A DNA stretch of 7,265 bases from Alistipes sp. (GTDB taxonomy: Bacteria; Bacteroidota; Bacteroidia; Bacteroidales; Rikenellaceae). Below are positions 1 through 5,337 of the stretch, in pieces. The notes under the pieces were generated by a model. That model was not told where the DNA came from. It searched no databases and saw only the letters and a list, made by a program, of their open reading frames with translations. Location of the stretch: positions 1-7,265 of the forward strand of contig JAFVXS010000057.1 of NCBI GenBank assembly GCA_017501025.1. Reading direction: 5' to 3'. Every line of letters starts with the position of its first letter. Position 1 is the stretch's first letter. A program made the translations under genes and the position numbers.

Positions 1-2
1 AG

Positions 3-104
3 GAGCCATTGCGTGCCTGTATGTTGCTGGCAAACGGCATCGACCAATACATATCGCAACCTCTGCTCCCTGCACGACTGTTAAACAAAGTAGTAGCTCT
101 ATGA
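3..104 (+). CDS. C-terminal end of an unidentified protein (partial)
   Basis: An open frame enters from the left edge and ends at TGA 102-104, giving the last 33 residues. They run EPLRACMLLANG, then a stretch ending in LLPARLLNKVVAL. The composition is leucine- and alanine-rich and looks like real protein, and the stop overlaps the next gene's start as ATGA, the usual sign of translational coupling. The other forward frame that is also open here reads as low-quality sequence rich in serine and threonine. I do not recognise the family from 33 residues and assign no function. Confidence 0.55.
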   Translation, partial: EPLRACMLLANGIDQYISQPLLPARLLNKVVAL

Positions 105-511
105 TTATCGCCGCTTCCATTATACTGATAGTAGTATTGGCCGCCATTTGGGTAGCCCGTGCTATCGACCATATTCGCGAACATCGTCGCCGTCGCTGTA
201 TTCGACGCATATCAGCATTTGTAGCCTCTCCAAATGAGTTCGATGTAGAGCGTCTGTTGCGTATCGGATCGGGAGCATCGTTGCAGACCATAGCCGAAGC
301 TGTTGCATACGCAGCAGAACACCTTCACACAGCAGCCATACACCGTTTGATAATGATTGTAAAATTCTATGGTATAGATTTTTACCTTATAGAAAAGTGT
401 CGGCACAAAGAGGAGGTCTCCGCCAAACTTCTGCTCTCGAAAATACCGTTATCACGCGATGCAAAACGAGTAATATCCGACCCTGACATATTCGCTTCGC
501 AAGCCAAATAG
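101..511 (+). CDS. Small single-pass membrane protein of unknown function
   Basis: A 136-residue protein. Residues 2-20 (IIAASIILIVVLAAIWVAR) form one hydrophobic membrane segment, followed at once by a basic run around residues 27-36 (REHRRRRCIRR). By the positive-inside rule the bulk of the protein should lie in the cytoplasm. The rest is predicted by eye to be mostly helical with amphipathic stretches (residues 55-80 and 95-125), which could be HEAT-like helical repeats, but no repeat is regular enough to call. The start ATG at 101 overlaps the upstream gene's stop (ATGA), so the two are probably one operon. The frame is also open upstream to the window edge, but a start just before the membrane segment is the natural choice. 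I do not recognise the family. Confidence 0.7.
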   Translation: MIIAASIILIVVLAAIWVARAIDHIREHRRRRCIRRISAFVASPNEFDVERLLRIGSGASLQTIAEAVAYAAEHLHTAAIHRLIMIVKFYGIDFYLIEKCRHKEEVSAKLLLSKIPLSRDAKRVISDPDIFASQAK

Positions 512-661
512 AGTCTCGCATACGATATACGATTTTTCGCTTTTGACGGAGAATATCAACCACATATTTAACATAAACCCACAACAAAACGTTCAAAAAG
601 TGTAATTTTAAGTCAAATTCAAGCTCTTTGGTAAATATTTTATAAAAAACACCGTTACTAT
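512..661. other. AT-rich intergenic region, no gene seen
   Basis: About 150 bp between the small membrane protein and the cysQ promoter. It is much richer in A and T than the flanking genes. It contains a short tandem 7-mer (ATACGAT twice, 520-533) but no convincing hairpin terminator and no credible reading frame. Confidence 0.5.
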
Positions 662-693
662 TTTGTAATTTTGAAAATAAGTTGTTATCTTTG
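662..693 (+). promoter_or_regulatory. Bacteroidota-type promoter of cysQ
   Basis: TTTG at 662-665 (the -33 element) is followed by exactly 20 bp and then TATCTTTG at 686-693, a full match to the TAnnTTTG -7 consensus of the Bacteroidota primary sigma factor. Transcription should begin near 700, leaving a leader of only about 10 nt before the ATG at 711. A second ATG at 720 (codon 4) would give a longer leader and cannot be excluded. Confidence 0.7.
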
Positions 694-710
694 AGATATA
701 CAAAAACAGT

Positions 711-1565
711 ATGCAAGTTATGATTAGTGACGACATCAGAGCCTACCTACTCCCTCGTGCATTTAATGCAGCCGTAAGAGCAGGTTGGGAGATTATGAAC
801 GTTTACAACAATAGCGATGACTACAATATCGAGGTAAAGAGCGACAAGACCCCTCTTACTATCGCCGACCGTCTTGCCCATAACAAAATCAAAGAGGTGT
901 TGGGCGAAACACGTATTCCGATTTTGTCGGAGGAGGGACGCGAAATGCTCTACGACGAGCGTCGTAATTGGGAGATGTTTTGGCTGGTGGACCCATTGGA
1001 CGGAACTATCGAGTTTATTAAAGGCAACAACGAATTTACGGTAAATATCGCACTGATGGCAGACCGAGAGGCTATTTGCAGCGTGGTATATGTACCATAC
1101 CTCAAAAGAGCCTACATTGCTGGCAGCCAAATAGGTGCATACGTACTAACCGATATCGACCCATCTGCTGATGCGGAATATACCTACGAGCAGATTTGCA
1201 AACGTCGCCAGCAGTTACCTCTATCGTCAATGCAGCACACAGCGTACCGCATAGCCGTTTCGCGTTCGCATCAGACCCCCGAAACACAACAATACATCGA
1301 CGCAAAGCGTGAACTACACACCGACGTGGAGGTTATCGAGCAGGGAAGTTCCTACAAATTCTGTATGCTTGCCGAAGGAAGTATCGACTACTACCCTCGT
1401 ACCACTCACACCTACGAGTGGGATACCGCAGCAGCCGAACTTATATTATCGGAGGCAGGCGGCACGACACACTCTATCGACGAACACAAGCCTCTGAAAT
1501 ACAACAAGGAGGATTTGCGTAACCCATATTTCGAGTGTTACGGTGCAACTGCCGTGCGAGATTAG
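711..1565 (+). CDS. cysQ: 3'(2'),5'-bisphosphate nucleotidase CysQ
   Basis: CysQ hydrolyses PAP, the by-product of PAPS-dependent sulfate assimilation, to AMP and phosphate. It is a cytoplasmic, magnesium-dependent enzyme of the inositol monophosphatase superfamily. The 284 residues carry the metal-binding motifs in order: SEEG at 73-76, WLVDPLDGT at 91-99 (D94, D97 as ligands) and WDTAAAE at 237-243 (D238). The flanking text EFIKGNNEFTVNIAL is typical of CysQ rather than of plain inositol monophosphatases. The CysQ consensus DPLDGTKEF reads DPLDGTIEF here, with Ile100 in place of the usual Lys. The length fits the family, with a longer middle segment (about 147-172). It has its own promoter and terminator and is probably transcribed alone. 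ATG 711 is chosen as the longest start; ATG 720 would remove only three residues. Substrate preference for PAP over other bisphosphates is inferred from the family. Confidence 0.92.
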   Translation: MQVMISDDIRAYLLPRAFNAAVRAGWEIMNVYNNSDDYNIEVKSDKTPLTIADRLAHNKIKEVLGETRIPILSEEGREMLYDERRNWEMFWLVDPLDGTIEFIKGNNEFTVNIALMADREAICSVVYVPYLKRAYIAGSQIGAYVLTDIDPSADAEYTYEQICKRRQQLPLSSMQHTAYRIAVSRSHQTPETQQYIDAKRELHTDVEVIEQGSSYKFCMLAEGSIDYYPRTTHTYEWDTAAAELILSEAGGTTHSIDEHKPLKYNKEDLRNPYFECYGATAVRD

Positions 1566-1582
1566 CGGTAAAGAGCACACAA

Positions 1583-1615
1583 AAAAGCCTATGTCTGCGT
1601 TTGACATAGGCTTTT
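1583..1615. terminator. Shared bidirectional terminator between cysQ and the anSME gene
   Basis: A perfect 13-bp inverted repeat: AAAAGCCTATGTC at 1583-1595 pairs with GACATAGGCTTTT at 1603-1615, with a 7-nt loop (TGCGTTT). It begins 17 bp after the cysQ stop and lies 15 bp beyond the anSME stop. On the minus strand the stem ends in TTTTTT, a classical intrinsic terminator. On the plus strand it ends in TTTTC, somewhat weaker. Confidence 0.88.
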
Positions 1616-1630
1616 CTATTGTTGTAGTCG

Positions 1631-2878
1631 TTATTTACTTGGCTGTGATAGTCGCTCGCGGGCAAATTCCATAACCTCTGCCGCAGGTTTTTGGGCGAGT
1701 ATCAACTCCTTCATCCGCTCCATATAAGGCTCGGCGTGGTCGAAAAATCGAAGATAGCCCTCGCAGAGATAGTTCTTACCACTCTCGCCATACTTGTCGT
1801 CGATAAATCGGTGTTTCGGACACTCGCCGTGACACAATGTATAGTGACGACAATATCGGCACTCGCGAGGTAGTGATGCTCGTTTCGAGACTCCAAACTC
1901 GAACTGCTTATCGCAATAGGCGAGGTCGGAGAGTTTGTCACGATGGATATTACCGATTTTATAGTCGGGATAGACAAAGTGGTCGCACGAATATACATCG
2001 CCATTATGCTCCACAGTAAGTCCGCTGCCACAAGTCTCGCACAACGAGCAGACACTCGGCTGCACACCGACTTTCAGAGCCAAAGTTGCATCGAAGAGTT
2101 GCACATATCTGTTGCCCACATCGGCAACTACCCACTCATCGAATACATCACACATAAATTGTCCAAAGCCCTCTGCCGAGACAGACCACGGAGCAAGTTG
2201 TGCATCCGTCGTATCAGGCGACTGAATAACACCGTCGTCAATCAGTTCGGCAACAGGCAGAAACTGCATAAACACACTGATTTGACGCAAAAATCGATAG
2301 ACCTCACGACCACAACCCTCGCTATGGATATTGACCGTAGTCAGCGTGTTATACTCGACCTTATTTCGCCACATCCGCTCTATCGTACGCAGAACTCTGT
2401 CGAAGGTTGGTCGTCCGCCCGCATCCAGACGATGTGCATCGTGGATATGTTGCGGGCCATCTATCGAAACACCAACCAGAAAGTTGTTTTCGCGAAAGAT
2501 ATCGCACCACTCATCATCGACAAGCAGTCCGTTGGTCTGTATCGAGTTTTCGATTTGACGGCCGTCGCCATACTCCCGTTGCAGAGCCACCGCCCGACGA
2601 AAAAAGTCTTTGCCTGCCAAAAGTGGCTCTCCACCGTGCCAAGCAAACGATATAACGGGAGAGTTATTACCCTCGATATTGCTACGGATATATTGTCGTA
2701 GCAACTCGTCACTCATAGTCGGCTCGATACCGCCATAGAGTGCCGCCTTATCGAGATAGTAGCAATATTTGCACCGCATATTACACAACGAACCGACGGG
2801 CTTTACCATCGATGTAAAGCCCCGTCGTTCATTTCGGCGTACCAAATCTTCGTATGTAAATTCGACAGTGCGTTTCAC
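1631..2878 (-). CDS. Anaerobic sulfatase-maturating enzyme (radical SAM, SPASM domain)
   Basis: This cytoplasmic enzyme oxidises the active-site Cys or Ser of a sulfatase to 3-oxoalanine (formylglycine) using SAM and three 4Fe-4S clusters. Length is 415 residues. The radical-SAM motif is C32-N-M-R-C36-K-Y-C39, followed by YYLDKA, and the SAM-contacting HGGEP lies at 81-85. The C-terminal SPASM domain supplies further cysteines (277, 283, 298, 340, 343, 349, 353, 372). Asp299 in YSCDHF matches the catalytic Asp after a cluster cysteine in characterised anSMEs. The start is GTG at 2878-2876; the first ATG (codon 24, 2809) would remove the segment just ahead of MVKPVGSLC, and family members usually have 15-25 residues there, so GTG is preferred. 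It lies 8 bp after the sulfatase stop, so it is co-transcribed and probably translationally coupled. That adjacency, and the serine-type site in the sulfatase, support the role. Confidence 0.95.
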   Translation of the reverse strand: MKRTVEFTYEDLVRRNERRGFTSMVKPVGSLCNMRCKYCYYLDKAALYGGIEPTMSDELLRQYIRSNIEGNNSPVISFAWHGGEPLLAGKDFFRRAVALQREYGDGRQIENSIQTNGLLVDDEWCDIFRENNFLVGVSIDGPQHIHDAHRLDAGGRPTFDRVLRTIERMWRNKVEYNTLTTVNIHSEGCGREVYRFLRQISVFMQFLPVAELIDDGVIQSPDTTDAQLAPWSVSAEGFGQFMCDVFDEWVVADVGNRYVQLFDATLALKVGVQPSVCSLCETCGSGLTVEHNGDVYSCDHFVYPDYKIGNIHRDKLSDLAYCDKQFEFGVSKRASLPRECRYCRHYTLCHGECPKHRFIDDKYGESGKNYLCEGYLRFFDHAEPYMERMKELILAQKPAAEVMEFARERLSQPSK

Positions 2879-2886
2879 AATGCGAA

Positions 2887-4485
2887 CTACTCGTTAAATA
2901 TCTCCATTTCGAATCGAGGCAAAATCGGAGTGGTATGCGACTCTTTGATATATCGCCACATACGTTCCACAATCTCCGGATGTTGTGCTGCCACATCCTT
3001 ATCGTCTGCCTCGATATCCTTGCCAGGAGTGCTTATATCAAAGAGTTTCATCGTGCGATTACCCGAATGGATATTCTCGATAAGACCCTTCCAATTGCCC
3101 CAACGCACCGCTACCTGACCACCGAAATCGGTGAACTCCCAGTAGAGATACTCGTGTTGTGGCTGCTCTTTACCCAACAACGTAGGGAGCAACGAGATAC
3201 CATCGGTCTGCGGAGTCTCTACGCCGGTCAATTCGCAGAGTGTCGGCATAATATCGGCAAAATAGCCAATATGGTTACTAACCTTACCCTCCTTCATCTT
3301 TGCAGGCCACGAAGCGATAAACGGCATACGGATACCGCCCTCGTGCAATGTACGCTTACCCCAGCCCTTGCCACAACGATAAGGAGCCGCACTATCCATC
3401 CATACCGTAGGCGACGAGTTGTTGTTTGCAGGACCGTTATCGGAAGTGATGATAATGATGGTATTGTCGTAGATTCCCAGCTCTTTGAGGTGTGCAACAA
3501 GCTGGCCAACCTGATAGTCAAAGTATGAAATCATTGCCGAATATGTTGCACGAGGATAGCGGCAAGGATAGTAGTTGTGAGGCCACTTGCCCGGATTGCA
3601 CTTTTCGTCCGACAGAGGCTCCTCATCGCCATACTTTGCCACATACTTATCAACCCACTCCTGTGGAGCCATAAGTGGCGAGTGTGGGAACGGAGTTGTC
3701 CACATCAGGAAGAATGGCTTATCCTTGTTTGTATCCACAAACTCGATTACATTTTCGTACATTGCATCCGGCGAGAATACCTTATCCTTGCTGTACTTGT
3801 CGTAACTGCGAATATCGCGTGGGTCGGCACCCTTATCGAGTTTCGTTCCCGGAATGGTAACCTTATCACGGTCGTTGATATAGACCTTCTCTCCATTCTT
3901 CCACAAATAGAGCGGATAGTAGTTGTGGGCCAGACGCTGACATACGCAACCATAGTAGAAATCAAAGCCTCTATCCCAAGGTGCAGAGCCACCAACAGGG
4001 CTACCAAGTCCCCACTTACCTACCATACCCGTAGCATAGCCTGCCGACTGCATAACCGTACCGAGTGTAGGAGTACCATCCACAAGACCCATCTGCCCCT
4101 CCGCTTCGGGATGATTATCGATATTGATAAAGTCCCAGGTCACGGGGTTGGAGTGATCCTCGACGTTGTCGCGAACTTGTGCGTGACCCATATGCAGGCC
4201 CGTCATCAAACACCCACGCGAAGGTGCCGATACGGGACAGTTCGAGTAGATATCGGTAAACAACACACCACTCTGGGCAAGTGCGTCGATATTGGGCGTT
4301 TCTGTTCGAGTTTGACCGTAGCAACTAAAATCGCCATAACCGGCATCATCCATCAAGATAAAAATCACGTTCGGTTTCTCTGCCTCGACCGCCTGCTGAC
4401 ACGACGTAAGCGTCGGTAGAGCCGCAGCTGTCGGAACAGCAACGCACAATGCTGTTCGGGTTAAGTTTTTGATTTTCATATACAT
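2887..4485 (-). CDS. Serine-type lipoprotein sulfatase (arylsulfatase family S1)
   Basis: A 532-residue type I sulfatase that should hydrolyse sulfate esters, probably of host or dietary glycans. The true substrate cannot be read from the sequence. The N-terminus is a lipoprotein signal with lipobox LTSC (Cys29), so the mature protein is a periplasmic or surface lipoprotein. Active-site features: D46 and D47 in LMDDAGYGD; the sulfatase signature PVSAPSRGCLMTG at 84-96 with Ser86 as the residue converted to formylglycine and Arg90; GKWGLG at 156-161 (Lys157); His268 in FPHSP; SDN at 348-350 (Asp349, Asn350); and Lys377 in GKRTLHEGG. Gly159 stands where human arylsulfatase A has catalytic His125. 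Because the site is serine, maturation requires an anSME-type enzyme, and that gene follows directly. The start is ATG 4485; ATG 4479 (codon 3) is equally plausible and leaves a standard lysine-containing signal peptide. The gene has its own promoter just upstream. Confidence 0.94.
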   Translation of the reverse strand: MYMKIKNLTRTALCVAVPTAAALPTLTSCQQAVEAEKPNVIFILMDDAGYGDFSCYGQTRTETPNIDALAQSGVLFTDIYSNCPVSAPSRGCLMTGLHMGHAQVRDNVEDHSNPVTWDFINIDNHPEAEGQMGLVDGTPTLGTVMQSAGYATGMVGKWGLGSPVGGSAPWDRGFDFYYGCVCQRLAHNYYPLYLWKNGEKVYINDRDKVTIPGTKLDKGADPRDIRSYDKYSKDKVFSPDAMYENVIEFVDTNKDKPFFLMWTTPFPHSPLMAPQEWVDKYVAKYGDEEPLSDEKCNPGKWPHNYYPCRYPRATYSAMISYFDYQVGQLVAHLKELGIYDNTIIIITSDNGPANNNSSPTVWMDSAAPYRCGKGWGKRTLHEGGIRMPFIASWPAKMKEGKVSNHIGYFADIMPTLCELTGVETPQTDGISLLPTLLGKEQPQHEYLYWEFTDFGGQVAVRWGNWKGLIENIHSGNRTMKLFDISTPGKDIEADDKDVAAQHPEIVERMWRYIKESHTTPILPRFEMEIFNE

Positions 4486-4507
4486 TGAGATTTATAAATA
4501 CTTTTGA

Positions 4508-4538
4508 CAAAGGTAATAAAAAACTTTTTTACTGCAAA
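4508..4538 (-). promoter_or_regulatory. Bacteroidota-type promoter of the sulfatase-anSME operon
   Basis: Read on the minus strand, TTTG (4538-4535) is followed by 19 bp and then TACCTTTG (4515-4508), a full match to TAnnTTTG. Transcription should begin near 4501, about 15 nt ahead of the sulfatase ATG at 4485. Confidence 0.75.
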
Positions 4539-4540
4539 GT

Positions 4541-4572
4541 TTTATCAATTAAAAAAAAAAGAGTTACCTTTG
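4541..4572 (+). promoter_or_regulatory. Bacteroidota-type promoter of rpmI-rplT
   Basis: TACCTTTG at 4565-4572 matches TAnnTTTG. The -33 element would be TTTA at 4541-4544, 20 bp upstream, an imperfect TTTG, followed by an A-tract (4551-4560) inside the spacer. Transcription should begin near 4579, giving a leader of about 27 nt. The -33 element sits 2 bp from the -33 element of the divergent sulfatase promoter. Confidence 0.65.
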
Positions 4573-4605
4573 CGGGCTATGTTTAACTAAAAATATTTTA
4601 CAACT

Positions 4606-4800
4606 ATGCCAAAAATGAAAACTAATGCCGCTGCAAAGAAGCGTTTTACTTTCACCGGCACAGGTAAGATTAAGCGTAAGCACGCTTATCACAGTCACAT
4701 CCTGACCAAAAAGACTAAAAAACAGAAGCGTAACCTCTGCTATTCGGGTATCGTTTCGGCTGCCGATGAGGCAAAAATCAAGACTTTGCTGGTTAAATAG
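4606..4800 (+). CDS. rpmI: 50S ribosomal protein bL35
   Basis: A 64-residue, very basic protein of the large ribosomal subunit. It begins MPKMKTNAAAKKRFTFTGTG, the bL35 signature (PKMKTxxxxxKRFxxTxxGK), and continues KIKRKHAYHSHILTKKTKKQKRNL as expected. The length is within one residue of the E. coli protein. No Shine-Dalgarno sequence precedes the ATG, as is usual in Bacteroidota; the region is A/T-rich. It is first in a two-gene operon with rplT, 121 bp downstream. In many bacteria infC (IF3) lies directly upstream, but here the upstream gene is the divergent sulfatase and rpmI has its own promoter. Confidence 0.97.
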   Translation: MPKMKTNAAAKKRFTFTGTGKIKRKHAYHSHILTKKTKKQKRNLCYSGIVSAADEAKIKTLLVK

Positions 4801-4818
4801 TCAAGTTGCCATTTAACC
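4791..4818 (+). other. Stem-loop spanning the rpmI stop codon
   Basis: GGTTAAAT (4791-4798) and ATTTAACC (4811-4818) form a perfect 8-bp stem with a 12-nt loop. The stem contains the last rpmI codons and reaches into the stop codon. No T-run follows directly, so it is not an intrinsic terminator. It may protect the rpmI 3' end, affect coupling to rplT, or be chance in AT-rich DNA. A second TTAACC at 4847-4852 could compete for the same left arm. Confidence 0.35.
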
Positions 4819-4852
4819 TGCGACGTCACCAATTAAATTTATTTTATTAACC

Positions 4853-4903
4853 GAAGTGAAATAGCCCTAAAGAGTACGAGAGAAGCGTACCGCTATTAAC
4901 TTC
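4853..4903 (+). promoter_or_regulatory. Nested stem-loop ahead of rplT, candidate bL20 autoregulatory site
   Basis: Three collinear helices form one irregular hairpin in the mRNA. The outer helix pairs GAAGT (4853-4857) with ACTTC (4899-4903). The middle helix pairs AATAGC (4860-4865) with GCTATT (4892-4897). The inner helix pairs GTACG (4874-4878) with CGTAC (4886-4890), with a 7-nt loop AGAGAAG. A small internal loop separates the first two helices. An asymmetric bulge, CCTAAAGA against a single C, separates the second and third. The structure ends 18 nt before the rplT ATG. In E. coli and Firmicutes, bL20 represses its own operon by binding mRNA structures that mimic its 23S rRNA site, so the location suggests a similar role. 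The pairing is seen directly; the function is inference. Confidence 0.45.
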
Positions 4904-4921
4904 ATCAAAAACTTTTAATTT

Positions 4922-5266
4922 ATGCCACGTTCAGTCAATGCTGTTGCGTCTCGCGCACGTAGAAAAAAGGTTTTGAAACTTGCCAAAGGTAACTTTGGTT
5001 CAAGGGGAAACGTTTGGACGGTAGCGAAAAACACCGTCGAGAAGGGTTTGCAGTATGCTTATGCACACCGCCGACTCAAAAAGCGTACATTCCGCTCGTT
5101 GTGGATTACCCGTATCAATGCGGCAGTCCGTGCTTATGGAATGACTTATTCGGTATTCATTGGTAAATTAAACGCAAAAGGTATCGCCCTCAACCGTAAG
5201 GTTATGGCTGACCTCGCAATGAACGAGCCGAAAGCATTTGAGGCAATTGTAAATGCAGTTAAATAG
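4922..5266 (+). CDS. rplT: 50S ribosomal protein bL20
   Basis: A 114-residue basic protein that binds 23S rRNA early in assembly of the large subunit and, in several bacteria, also represses its own operon. The sequence begins MPRSVNAVASRARRKKVLKL and continues AKGNFGSRGNVWTVAKNTVEKGLQYAYAHRR in short order, with the typical Arg/Lys-rich N-terminal extension. The globular C-terminal domain (about residues 60-114) includes LWITRINAAVRAYGMTYS and the end AFEAIVNAVK. E. coli bL20 is 118 residues. It follows rpmI by 121 bp with no recognisable promoter in the gap, so the two are co-transcribed. The gap carries an RNA structure close to the start codon. No Shine-Dalgarno sequence is seen. Confidence 0.97.
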   Translation: MPRSVNAVASRARRKKVLKLAKGNFGSRGNVWTVAKNTVEKGLQYAYAHRRLKKRTFRSLWITRINAAVRAYGMTYSVFIGKLNAKGIALNRKVMADLAMNEPKAFEAIVNAVK

Positions 5267-5267
5267 C

Positions 5268-5318
5268 ACCATTCCACGAATGGTAGAGGGTTGCTCCAAT
5301 CGGTGCAACCCTCTTTTT
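5268..5318 (+). terminator. Intrinsic terminator of rpmI-rplT, with an extra upstream hairpin
   Basis: AGAGGGTTGC (5285-5294) and GCAACCCTCT (5305-5314) form a perfect 10-bp stem followed by a T-run ending at 5318. Immediately before it, ACCATTC (5268-5274) pairs with GAATGGT (5278-5284) over a 3-nt loop. The two hairpins abut with no unpaired base between them, and the first starts one base after the rplT stop codon. The main terminator also faces the convergent peptidase gene, which ends at 5338. Confidence 0.88.
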
Positions 5319-5337
5319 ATATAAATAGGTATAATCT

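Noticed and set aside
520..533. Tandem 7-mer ATACGAT x2 after the small membrane protein
   Set aside because: Only two short copies in AT-rich DNA, with no hairpin or site structure around them.
1943..2701. Long plus-strand open frame opposite the anSME gene
   Set aside because: It lies wholly antisense to a well-recognised gene, its translation matches no family I know, and it follows from the codon usage of the real gene.
3577..4419. 280-codon plus-strand open frame opposite the sulfatase
   Set aside because: It is a shadow of the sulfatase coding sequence, with no coherent domain and no promoter.
4551..4560. Run of ten A in the divergent promoter region as a repeat or assembly problem
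   Set aside because: A-tracts in promoter spacers are common, and the flanking promoter elements keep normal spacing.
4579..4590. Mini reading frame (Met-Phe-Asn-stop) in the rpmI leader
   Set aside because: It sits at the predicted transcription start itself, so it is probably not in the mRNA or has no leader, and three codons give no basis for attenuation.
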